This document shows positions 1-5,161 of a stretch of 6,838 bases of DNA, piece after piece. Made by a program: the position numbers and the translations under genes. Within the stretch, counting starts at the first letter, position 1. Each line of letters begins with the position of its first letter. This stretch comes from an uncultured Treponema sp. (GTDB lineage: Bacteria > Spirochaetota > Spirochaetia > Treponematales > Treponemataceae). Where the stretch lies: assembly GCA_946403565.1 (NCBI GenBank), contig CAMJAJ010000071.1, forward strand, positions 1 through 6,838. Reading direction: 5' to 3'. The notes below the pieces were generated by a model. The model saw only the letters and a program-made list of their open reading frames with translations. It was not told the DNA's origin and did not search any database.

Positions 1-694
1 CCACCTTGCTGGCCCCCAGGCAGCTGCCGATTATGGCCGCGCTGAAGTCGCTTCCGTTGCGGCCCAGGAGGCCCATCTGGTCCTTGCAGCCCGTGCCGCC
101 CGTCCAGGTGCAGATGAAGCCGGGGAAGAGGAGGATCCGGGCCGCCCCTCCGGCGTTATCGCGGTAACCGGAGAAGGCGTCGGCGCAGCGGATGTAGTCC
201 GGGTCGCCCTCCTTCTGGTCGCCGGTCGTATAGATGAACTTGCGGGAATCGAGCAGGACGACGCTCTGCCCTTCGGCACGGAGCACGGCCTCCACGATGG
301 GGCTGCTCATCTGCTCGCCCATGCCCATGATGCGGCAGTGGGCGCTCGTGGAACATTCGCCCAGGGTCACCAGGGCGGAAAGCAGCTTGTCCAGCCTGGC
401 AAGCCGCTTGTCTATCGCATCCTTCACGGCGTCAGCGTCGAACGCAGGGAGGCTGCCCTTTATCTCCGCGCAGATGGACAGGTGCGTGCTCCTGATTTCC
501 TCAACGAATTCGGCCGGCTGTCCGCCCGCCACGCAGGAGTCTATGGCTGCCTGGAGCTTGTTAGAAATGCCTGCAACCGCGCTCACCACCACGGAAATGC
601 GGGAGTCCTTCGCGCGGGAGACCATGATGGCCACGCTGTCCAATATACGGCGGGCGGAACCCATGCTGGTTCCACCGAATTTGAGTGTAATCAT
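1..694 (-). CDS. thrA: Aspartokinase, ThrA/MetL-type N-terminal kinase domain (partial, 3' end outside window)
   Basis: Phosphorylates L-aspartate with ATP, the entry step to threonine, methionine and lysine, in the cytoplasm. Reading the minus strand from ATG 694 gives 231 uninterrupted residues to the window edge. The N-terminus carries the aspartokinase nucleotide-binding motif LKFGGTSMG (residues 4-12). Around 107-125 comes LGEC...CRIMGMGEQMSS, equivalent to the family's conserved GE(K/Q)xS segment, and residues 210-220 read LGRNGSDFSAA. The GRNGSD form is typical of the bifunctional ThrA/MetL and related group rather than the GRGGSD of many monofunctional LysC enzymes. ACT and homoserine dehydrogenase domains would lie beyond the window, so bifunctionality is inferred and the symbol is tentative. 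The start must be 694, because the next Met (residue 11) lies inside the essential motif. No Shine-Dalgarno precedes it; the promoter sits almost on the start codon. Confidence 0.92.
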   Translation of the reverse strand, partial: MITLKFGGTSMGSARRILDSVAIMVSRAKDSRISVVVSAVAGISNKLQAAIDSCVAGGQPAEFVEEIRSTHLSICAEIKGSLPAFDADAVKDAIDKRLARLDKLLSALVTLGECSTSAHCRIMGMGEQMSSPIVEAVLRAEGQSVVLLDSRKFIYTTGDQKEGDPDYIRCADAFSGYRDNAGGAARILLFPGFICTWTGGTGCKDQMGLLGRNGSDFSAAIIGSCLGASKV

Positions 695-701
695 ACAGAA
701 G

Positions 702-730
702 AGTATAGGGTATCTCTAAAAACTGTGCAA
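702..730 (-). promoter_or_regulatory. Sigma70-type promoter for the aspartokinase gene; probable leaderless transcript
   Basis: On the minus strand TTGCAC (730-725) and TATACT (707-702) are separated by exactly 17 bases, close to the consensus -35 and -10 hexamers. Seven bases (701-695) lie between the -10 and the ATG at 694, so the expected start of transcription is at or within one base of the A of ATG. No purine-rich Shine-Dalgarno is present in this interval. The sequence therefore predicts a leaderless mRNA. The -35 and most of the spacer belong to the palindromic element at 709-884. Confidence 0.65.
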
Positions 731-884
731 GCCCCGGCATGGGGGCTTGGTGAGCGGCCTAAGTCGCTACAATACCGCGACTTAGGGCATGGCGGGCAGG
801 GCCAGTTCCCCGACCGGCAGGGATGGCCCCGGCCTCCGTTTCGGAGGCATCCTCTAAAAACCGCTCTAAGCGAGCTTTTAGAGG
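709..884. repeat. Composite palindromic intergenic element (MITE/REP-like)
   Basis: About 175 noncoding bases contain four hairpins. These are CAAGCCCC/GGGGCTTG (728-735/742-749), CCTAAGTCGC/GCGACTTAGG (758-767/777-786, 10 perfect pairs), GCCTCCG/CGGAGGC (832-838/842-848, TTT loop) and CCTCTAAAA/TTTTAGAGG (851-859/876-884). The ends share CTCTAAAA in inverted orientation (714-721 and 876-883), and CTCTAAAAAC occurs twice in direct orientation (714-723 and 852-861). This resembles a small non-autonomous palindromic element with terminal inverted repeats. It lies between the end of the lectin gene and the aspartokinase start. No ORF within it looks real. Family membership and copy number elsewhere in the genome cannot be judged from here. 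Confidence 0.55.
851..884 (-). terminator. Possible transcription terminator of the lectin gene
   Basis: Lying 29 bases beyond the lectin-gene stop, the minus-strand RNA would fold CCTCTAAAA with TTTTAGAGG, with an inner GCTC/GAGC stem. The inner stem is followed by GGTTTTT, so it alone resembles an intrinsic terminator, while the outer arms extend it to a longer hairpin with a three-base bulge. The sequence is also the right end of the palindromic element, so terminator function is an inference. Confidence 0.4.
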
Positions 885-912
885 TGACCATAAGCGATTT
901 TTTCGATGTGTC

Positions 913-1650
913 CTATTCTTCGACCCGGACAGTGACCTCGCCAACGCCCTTCGCGGTGATGACCGCCGTCCCTTCGGAGATGCCCGTCACCACGCCCTGC
1001 GAGTTCACCTTGGCGACGCTCGTATCGGAGCTGGTCCACTTCGTTCCGGCCGGGGCAAAGAGGCTGATCTTGCTGCCCACATCGAGGATGACCCCCATGC
1101 CGGTGGATGCCGGGCTGCCAGAGGCACGGGCCGGGCTTTCGAAATCGTCGAAATCGTCCTGCGCGGGGCCATCCCACTCGCAGACAAAGCCGTAGTTCTT
1201 GAGGTTGGACGCCCTTCCGGACGGCTTATCGCCATTCACGTCCTTCCACCGTCCGGTGCTCTTATACATCATCACGGCGTTGCAGTTGCCGACCGTGCTG
1301 TCATCAGGCGCACCGGGATCCCAGTTTGTGTATGAAAACTTCTCACCCGTCACCCAGGTGAAATGCCTTGACTTGGCCTTGCAGCCGCCAATCCAATACT
1401 GCTTCCGTGAGCCTGATTCTATCAAGGTGCTGACGGCCTTCTGCTCCGCACGCGAGCTGATGGTGACAAGATGGCCTCCCTGCTCCTCGCAAAAGCGTTT
1501 CGCATCCGACCATGACAGGTCCGACTCATATATGGCATAGCTGTGCCCGTTATGGCTCGTCGTCTGCACCGGTTGGGCAAATGCCCCCGACGCCGTGCCC
1601 ACGGCCATCACGGCAGCCAGCGCCAGCGCCCTCATCAGAGATTTCTCCAT
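913..1650 (-). CDS. Secreted C-type lectin domain plus Big_2 (bacterial Ig-like) domain protein
   Basis: A 245-residue exported protein. Residues 1-25 form a signal peptide (basic start, hydrophobic core, cleavage likely after AFA at 23-25); there is no lipobox. Residues about 33-159 are a C-type-lectin-like domain: the WSDAKRFCEEQGGHLVTI segment (47-64), YWIGG (85-89), NWDPGAP (109-115), RWKDVN (134-139) and a final YGFVCEW (153-159). Cysteines 54, 90, 123 and 157 can supply the usual two disulfides. The sugar/calcium loop reads APD (114-116) instead of EPN or QPD, so calcium-dependent sugar binding is uncertain. An acidic linker rich in Ser and Pro (160-185) leads to a Big_2 domain (186-245) with WTSSDTSVAKVNSQGVVTG and GTAVITA signatures. 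Start 1650 is chosen because AAGGAGG lies five bases upstream and the signal peptide begins there. Known relatives act in surface adhesion or ligand binding; the ligand here is unknown. Confidence 0.9.
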   Translation of the reverse strand: MEKSLMRALALAAVMAVGTASGAFAQPVQTTSHNGHSYAIYESDLSWSDAKRFCEEQGGHLVTISSRAEQKAVSTLIESGSRKQYWIGGCKAKSRHFTWVTGEKFSYTNWDPGAPDDSTVGNCNAVMMYKSTGRWKDVNGDKPSGRASNLKNYGFVCEWDGPAQDDFDDFESPARASGSPASTGMGVILDVGSKISLFAPAGTKWTSSDTSVAKVNSQGVVTGISEGTAVITAKGVGEVTVRVEE

Positions 1651-1655
1651 ACAAT

Positions 1656-1680
1656 CCTCCTTACCCTGGCCCCGCCAGGG
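1656..1680 (-). promoter_or_regulatory. Strong RBS preceded by a perfect 5'-UTR hairpin (lectin gene)
   Basis: On the minus strand a perfect 7-bp stem with a 3-base loop (arms 1664-1670 and 1674-1680, CCCTGGC/GCCAGGG) ends one base before the Shine-Dalgarno AAGGAGG (1662-1656), which is five bases from the ATG. The hairpin would leave the ribosome site exposed and may protect the 5' end of the mRNA. The SD settles the start at 1650. Confidence 0.6.
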
Positions 1681-1691
1681 TCGTTCTGCCC

Positions 1692-1720
1692 AGTATAGCA
1701 GAGGCGGATTCAAAAGTCCA
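1692..1720 (-). promoter_or_regulatory. Promoter of the lectin gene with extended -10
   Basis: On the minus strand TATACT (1697-1692) is preceded by TGC, an extended -10 arrangement. TGGACT (1720-1715), a 4/6 match to the -35 consensus, is 17 bases upstream. Transcription would start near 1685, leaving a leader of about 35 bases that contains the hairpin and the ribosome site. The -35 lies in the left arm of the palindromic repeat at 1710-1759. Confidence 0.5.
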
Positions 1721-1759
1721 GACGGGAACACCTGATGGATTTCGGACGGGACCTTTTGA
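1710..1759. repeat. Palindromic repeat, CAAAAGTCC family, copy 1
   Basis: TCAAAAGTCC (1710-1719) faces GGACCTTTTGA (1749-1759), an inverted pair with one extra C. The flank beyond the right arm (GGGCTGCCGGCA) closely matches the flank of the copy at 5005-5042 (AAGCTGCCGGCA), so the two look like members of one dispersed family. This copy separates the divergent promoters of the lectin gene and galE. Confidence 0.5.
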
Positions 1760-1796
1760 CGGGCTGCCGGCAGGCTTCCAGGGGCAATCGGGTACA

Positions 1797-1825
1797 TTGA
1801 CAGAGGACACCAGAGGTTATATCAT
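1797..1825 (+). promoter_or_regulatory. galE: Sigma70-type promoter of galE
   Basis: A perfect -35 TTGACA (1797-1802) is followed after 17 bases by TATCAT (1820-1825), five of six matches to the -10 consensus. Transcription would start near 1832 and give a leader of about 64 bases. No operator or riboswitch-like fold is evident in the leader. Confidence 0.65.
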
Positions 1826-1895
1826 AAGGGCATTGGAGTGGCGCAGGAACGCTTGCCGCCGCACACAGAGCAGTCAAAAGGAGGAAGGACGGCGT

Positions 1896-2897
1896 ATGAA
1901 AGTTTTGGTGATAGGCGGTGCGGGATACATCGGCAGCCACGTAGTAAAGGAGCTCATGGCGAAAGGCCACGAGGTGACCGTCTTTGACAACCTGTCCAGC
2001 GGGCTCGTTCAAAACCTGTTCCCTGAAAACGATTTCATTGCGGGCGACATCATGCACGTCGAGGACCTGGACGAGGCCTTCGAGCAGGGCTTCGACGCCT
2101 TCATCCACCTGGCGGCGTTCAAGGCCGCGGGCGAGTCCATGATAAAGCCCGAGAAGTACTCCTTCAACAACATCAACGGAACCATAAACATCCTGAACTC
2201 TGCCGTCGCCCACCGCTGCCTGAACATGGTGTTCTCCTCCAGCGCGGCGGTGTTCGGCGAGCCAAAGTACCAGCCGCTTGACGAGAAGCACCCGAAGAAC
2301 CCGGAGAACTACTACGGCTTCACCAAGCTCAAGATCGAGGAGTTCATGGGCTGGTATGAAAAGCTCAAGGGCCTGCGCTTCGCCGCACTCCGCTACTTCA
2401 ACGCGGCGGGCTACGACCCCGAGGGGGTCCTCTACGGTCTGGAGCGCAACCCCGCGAACCTGCTGCCCGTCATGATGGAGGTGGCCGTCGGAAAGCGGAG
2501 CAAGATAGAGATTTTCGGAAACGACTACCAGACCCGCGACGGCACCTGCATACGCGACTACATCCACGTCTCCGACCTTGCGACGGCGCACGTGCTCGCG
2601 CTTGAATACATCAAGGACAAGAAGAAGAGCCTGACGCTCAACCTGGGGACGGGCAACGGAATCACCGTGACCGAGATGCTGGAGGCAACCCGCCGCATAA
2701 CCGGCAAGGAGATAAAGGCGGAGTACGTGGGTCGCCGGGCCGGGGATCCCGCACAGCTCACCGCCTCGTCGGAGCTTGCCCGCAAGGTCCTGGGCTGGGA
2801 GCCGAAGTACTCCGACGTGGACAGCCTGATCGGGTCCACCTGGGAGGCTTACAAGAAGTTCTACAGGAACTCCCCCAGCATACTGAAAAACCTGTAA
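1896..2897 (+). CDS. galE: UDP-glucose 4-epimerase
   Basis: Interconverts UDP-glucose and UDP-galactose using bound NAD, supplying galactosyl donors for glycolipid and polysaccharide synthesis and serving the Leloir pathway; cytoplasmic. At 333 residues it is of normal family length. It is an extended short-chain dehydrogenase/reductase: the Rossmann motif GGAGYIG spans residues 7-13, HLAAFKA is at 71-77, the catalytic FSSSAAV segment is at 113-119 (Ser116), and Tyr140-xxx-Lys144 is the catalytic pair. RYFNAAG (166-172) and RDYIHVSDLA (220-229) are typical GalE segments. GDPAQLTAS (283-291) occupies the substrate-gate region, with Leu288 where the E. coli enzyme has Tyr299. The start at 1896 follows AAGGAGG with 11 bases of spacing. 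The frame is open upstream to 1512, but that part lacks any family similarity. The tautomerase gene follows 95 bases later without an obvious terminator, so the two may be co-transcribed. No other Leloir gene is in view. Confidence 0.96.
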   Translation: MKVLVIGGAGYIGSHVVKELMAKGHEVTVFDNLSSGLVQNLFPENDFIAGDIMHVEDLDEAFEQGFDAFIHLAAFKAAGESMIKPEKYSFNNINGTINILNSAVAHRCLNMVFSSSAAVFGEPKYQPLDEKHPKNPENYYGFTKLKIEEFMGWYEKLKGLRFAALRYFNAAGYDPEGVLYGLERNPANLLPVMMEVAVGKRSKIEIFGNDYQTRDGTCIRDYIHVSDLATAHVLALEYIKDKKKSLTLNLGTGNGITVTEMLEATRRITGKEIKAEYVGRRAGDPAQLTASSELARKVLGWEPKYSDVDSLIGSTWEAYKKFYRNSPSILKNL

Positions 2898-2992
2898 AAG
2901 GGAAGCACGGAAACGCAGGCTCCGTTCGAGACGAGGGGCTTTGCCCGGAGCCGGTTCCGTTCGGAAGTTCAAGAAGCGCATAGGAGGAACGT

Positions 2993-3214
2993 ATGCCGCA
3001 CATTACGATTCAGCTGTACCCCGGCCGCGACGAGGCCACAAAGAAGAGGCTCGCAGACGCTATCCTTGAGGCGGCATCCAAGGAGCTTGCCCGCGAAAAG
3101 TCACACTTTTCCGTCAGCATCGTGGACGTGCCGAAGGACGAATGGAAGGAAACGGTCTACGACAAGGTCCTCACGGACAAGAACACAATCATCCAGCCGG
3201 GCTATACGATGTAG
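2993..3214 (+). CDS. Small 4-oxalocrotonate tautomerase family protein, PptA/YdcE-like
   Basis: A 73-residue tautomerase-superfamily subunit. The mature protein would begin with Pro (MPHITIQLYPG), the catalytic base of this superfamily once the initiator Met is removed. The N-terminal beta strand, the helix at 13-33 and the second strand FSVSIVDV (39-46) follow the family's beta-alpha-beta fold. It is longer than the classical 62-residue 4-oxalocrotonate tautomerase, and its end (IIQPGYTM) resembles the C-terminus of E. coli PptA/YdcE as I remember it. Such proteins catalyse keto-enol tautomerisation, but the physiological substrate of most is unknown and no catabolic cluster surrounds this one. 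AGGAGG five bases before the ATG fixes the start. The 95-base gap after galE contains a weak 7-bp inverted repeat (2918-2924/2946-2952) without a T-run. Confidence 0.88.
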   Translation: MPHITIQLYPGRDEATKKRLADAILEAASKELAREKSHFSVSIVDVPKDEWKETVYDKVLTDKNTIIQPGYTM

Positions 3215-3235
3215 CCGGGACGGTTTCTCGAGGCA

Positions 3236-3281
3236 GTTTCAAAAGTCCGCAGGACTTTAGTCCTGCTTGGACTTTTGAAAC
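3236..3281. terminator. Strong palindrome between convergent genes; likely bidirectional terminator; CAAAAGTCC-family copy 2
   Basis: Perfect 13-bp outer arms GTTTCAAAAGTCC (3236-3248) and GGACTTTTGAAAC (3269-3281) enclose a perfect 7-bp inner stem GCAGGAC/GTCCTGC (3249-3255/3260-3266) with a TTTA loop and a two-base bulge. It lies 21 bases after the tautomerase stop and 8 bases after the Rrf2 stop, the expected place for a shared terminator. The arms carry A- and T-rich runs, but no long U-tract follows. The outer arms match the repeat at 1710-1759. Confidence 0.6.
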
Positions 3282-3289
3282 AGGCTCTC

Positions 3290-3715
3290 TCATATGCAGT
3301 AATCGAAACCGACGAACTCCGTGTTCTTCGTTGCCAGTTCCTTGAGGGAAACGGAGTCCACGTATGAGTTCACGGTCGTCTCGAAGTTCTTCCAGAAGCT
3401 CCTGCTTCCTTCCGAAACGACCGTGTTGTTTTCCAAGGGGGCCTGGGGGGAAAGATTTCCTTCTATGCTGCGGAGGATTTCCCCGATGGTGTAGTCCTCC
3501 GCCGGCTTGGAAAGCCGGTAGCCGCCGTTGCTTCCCCGCGAGCCCACCACAAGCCCTGCCTTCCCAAGCTGTATCAGAATCTGCTCCAAGTACTTCACCG
3601 AAAGGTTCCGCCGGTGCGACAGGAGCTTGAGCGGGACGAACTTCTGCTCCGTCGTTTCTGCCAGGTCCTCCATGACCAGGAGGGCGTACTGTCCTCGTGC
3701 CGAAATCTTATACAT
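3290..3715 (-). CDS. Rrf2-family transcriptional regulator, CymR-like
   Basis: A 141-residue DNA-binding regulator. MYKISARGQYALLVMEDLA (1-19) is the usual Rrf2 start. The winged helix-turn-helix has its recognition helix near NLSVKYLEQILIQL (37-50) and the wing GLVVGSRGSNGGYRLSKP (54-71). TIGEILRSIEG (76-86) is the conserved dimer-helix segment. Iron-sulfur members (IscR, NsrR, RsrR) have three clustered cysteines near residues 90-106; here the only Cys is residue 140, so a cluster is not expected. Length and C-terminal region (FWKNFE...VDSVSLKELA) recall CymR of Bacillus, the cysteine-metabolism repressor that works without a metal cofactor; that parallel comes from memory. The ATG lies 3 bases after the upstream C-S lyase stop, with GGGAGG 9 bases before it inside the lyase coding end, so translation is probably coupled. 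The likely job is autoregulated control of sulfur amino-acid genes. Confidence 0.88.
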   Translation of the reverse strand: MYKISARGQYALLVMEDLAETTEQKFVPLKLLSHRRNLSVKYLEQILIQLGKAGLVVGSRGSNGGYRLSKPAEDYTIGEILRSIEGNLSPQAPLENNTVVSEGSRSFWKNFETTVNSYVDSVSLKELATKNTEFVGFDYCI

Positions 3716-3718
3716 ATC

Positions 3719-4900
3719 TCATTGCCTCCCCTTAAATGCATCGCAAATCTGCCCGAGCGCCCGTTCCAGAATGGCACGGGGCGTCGCGACGTTTATCCGC
3801 TGGAACTTTTTTCCTTCCTGCCCGAACATCGTCCCCCGGTCAAGCCACACCTTTGCGCCGTTCAGCACGAGCCTGGAAATCTCCCCGTCGGACAGGTCCT
3901 CAAAGGCATTGAAGTCAAGCCACACAAGGTAGGTTCCCTCAGGCCGATGGACCTGGATCTTGGGGCAGTGCTCCCGCACGAAGCGTTCCGTGAACAGGAT
4001 GTTCTGCCAGATGTATTCCTTCACGCTGTCGAACCACTCCCCTCCCCCGGCATACGCGGCGGTCGCGGCGGCAATCCCCATCAGGCTCGGCTCGTCATAG
4101 CCGGTGCTGTCTATGGCCGCCTGCAGCCGGTCGCGGAGCCCGGCGTTCCGGACGATTATATTGGAGAACTGCAGGCCCGCGAGGTTGAACGTCTTGCTCG
4201 GAGACGTACAGATGATGGAGCTATCCGCAGCCTGCTCAGACAGGTTCGCATATACCGTATGGCGGTTCTCGCCGAAGGTTATGTCCGAATGTATTTCATC
4301 CGACACCACAAGCACCCCGTGCTTGAGGCAGATGCCGCTGACCGCCTCCAGTTCCTGCCGCGTCCAGACCCGGCCACCGGGGTTGTGGGGAGAACACAGG
4401 ATGAACAGGCCGACATGCTCCTCCACAATCTTCCTTTCAAAGTCCGCAAAGTCAATTTCGTAGCGTCCGTCCTTGAACACAAGGGAATTGCTCACGACCC
4501 GCCGGCCCTGCGACCGTATCACGTTGAAGAACGGATAGTAGACGGGGGTCTGGATAAGGACGGCATCCCCCTCCTTGGTGAAGGCCCGTATCGCCGAGGC
4601 AATGGCAAAGACGACCCCGGGGGTATTTATGATTTCCTCGTCCCGTATGGCGAATCCGTGGCGCGTCCTGAACCAGGCCTTTACGGCATCATAGTAGCGG
4701 GAGTCGGGACGGCTGTATCCGAAGATTCCGTGGGCTGCCCGTTCCGCAAGCGCCTCCTGAATGCACGGCGCGGTCGGAAAGTCCATGTCGGCGACCCAGA
4801 GGCTTATTGCGTCGAGCGGCTTGTTCCGTTTCTCCGCAAGGTCATACTTTATTGCGAACGTACCCGTCCTGTCCGTCAGCTTGTCAAAATCATATTCCAT
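3719..4900 (-). CDS. MalY/PatB-family PLP-dependent C-S lyase (cystathionine beta-lyase-like aminotransferase)
   Basis: A 393-residue fold-type I PLP enzyme of usual MalY/PatB length. Such enzymes cleave the C-S bond of cystathionine or cysteine, releasing homocysteine or sulfide with pyruvate and ammonia. SLWVADMDFPTAPCI (33-47) is the family's N-terminal signature; IFGYSRPDSRYYDAVKAW (59-76) follows. TPVYYPFF (118-125) is in the cofactor/substrate region and CSPHNPGGRVW (169-179) holds the conserved Asn173. VSDEIHSD (199-206) has the PLP-nitrogen partner Asp201, SPSKTFNLAGLQ (233-244) has Schiff-base Lys236, and RINVATPR (368-375) has Arg368 for the substrate carboxylate. Start 4900 is preferred over 4927 because GGAG lies eight bases upstream and homology begins at MEYDFDK. 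The gene heads an operon with the Rrf2 regulator. Transcription may start at the minus-strand promoter at 5091-5119. A closer weak candidate (TGGTATATA, 4922-4914) would remove the SD from the message. Confidence 0.92.
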   Translation of the reverse strand: MEYDFDKLTDRTGTFAIKYDLAEKRNKPLDAISLWVADMDFPTAPCIQEALAERAAHGIFGYSRPDSRYYDAVKAWFRTRHGFAIRDEEIINTPGVVFAIASAIRAFTKEGDAVLIQTPVYYPFFNVIRSQGRRVVSNSLVFKDGRYEIDFADFERKIVEEHVGLFILCSPHNPGGRVWTRQELEAVSGICLKHGVLVVSDEIHSDITFGENRHTVYANLSEQAADSSIICTSPSKTFNLAGLQFSNIIVRNAGLRDRLQAAIDSTGYDEPSLMGIAAATAAYAGGGEWFDSVKEYIWQNILFTERFVREHCPKIQVHRPEGTYLVWLDFNAFEDLSDGEISRLVLNGAKVWLDRGTMFGQEGKKFQRINVATPRAILERALGQICDAFKGRQ

Positions 4901-4939
4901 TCTACATGCTCCATATATACCAAACAATCCCGCGGGCCG

Positions 4940-5042
4940 GCTTCCAAGGGGCCAGCCTCAAAAGAGCGTTTCGCCACAATGCCACGCACACGAGCGCATT
5001 GCAGGGCAGCTTCAAAAGGCGTCTGGGCTTTTGGAAGCTGCC
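4940..5042. repeat. Palindrome-rich spacer with CAAAAG-family copy 3
   Basis: GGCAGCTTCAAAAG (5005-5018) pairs with CTTTTGGAAGCTGCC (5028-5042), 14 pairs with one bulged C around a nine-base loop. Immediately before it, CAATGC/GCATTG (4977-4982/4996-5001) forms a second small inverted repeat. A degenerate partial copy (CCAGCCTCAAAAGAGC, 4952-4967) lies further left. The spacer is between two divergent genes, so this is not where a terminator of either would be expected. If the C-S lyase operon starts at the promoter near 5091-5119, this hairpin lies in its 5' leader. Confidence 0.55.
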
Positions 5043-5066
5043 GGCAACGCTTTCTTCTCCGGATAT

Positions 5067-5123
5067 CCTATTGACTTACTAGGTAAAAATACTATACCAT
5101 ACATTGCCTACTAAATCAATAGG
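5067..5123. promoter_or_regulatory. Paired inverted 17-bp operators around overlapping divergent promoters
   Basis: Two sites fit CCTANTNANTNANTAGG: 5067-5083 and 5107-5123, spaced 40 bases start to start. Each is internally dyad-symmetric, and the second equals the reverse complement of the first at 15 of 17 positions; including flanks, 16 of 19 bases match. The second base pair of flanking symmetry starts at 5085/5105. Two promoters share the centre: plus strand TTGACT (5071-5076), 16 bases, TATACC (5093-5098), and minus strand TTGATT (5119-5114), 17 bases, TATAGT (5096-5091) with an extended TGG. Each operator covers the -35 of one promoter and the approximate start point of the other, a layout expected for simultaneous repression by a dimeric regulator. 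The region is markedly AT-rich compared with its surroundings. The nearby Rrf2 protein is the obvious candidate binder; that is inference. Confidence 0.6.
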
Positions 5124-5161
5124 CTTTTATCATTTATCCATCTTTTTTTAAGGAGCGTTTT

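Noticed and set aside
695..912. Threonine-type attenuator or riboswitch for the aspartokinase gene
   Set aside because: The best promoter lies downstream of all the hairpins, no leader peptide rich in Thr/Ile codons was found, and the stems fit no riboswitch layout I recognise.
234..1335. Plus-strand open frames across the aspartokinase and lectin genes
   Set aside because: They are shadows of minus-strand genes with clear motifs, and their translations have no domain signal.
1651..1797. N-terminal extension of the lectin protein
   Set aside because: It would bury the signal peptide and read through the promoter, hairpin and SD.
1512..1895. N-terminal extension of galE
   Set aside because: It would cover the promoter TTGACA-17-TATCAT and the SD; the Rossmann fold starts at 1896.
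2918..2952. Intrinsic terminator after galE
   Set aside because: The stem is only 7 bp with a 21-base loop and no T-run follows.
1710..2981. Long minus-strand open frame opposite galE (423 codons)
   Set aside because: It is the antisense shadow of a high-GC, well-conserved galE; its translation shows no recognisable domain and no ribosome site.
3290..3715. Iron-sulfur cluster binding by the Rrf2 protein
   Set aside because: The three clustered cysteines are absent; the only Cys is the penultimate residue.
1710..5042. CRISPR array or insertion sequence
   Set aside because: The repeats are palindromic, dispersed and not regularly spaced; no transposase or Cas gene is present.
3614..5074. Long plus-strand open frame opposite the C-S lyase (486 codons)
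   Set aside because: Antisense to a gene with all catalytic motifs intact; the translation is Arg/Pro-rich and without family features.
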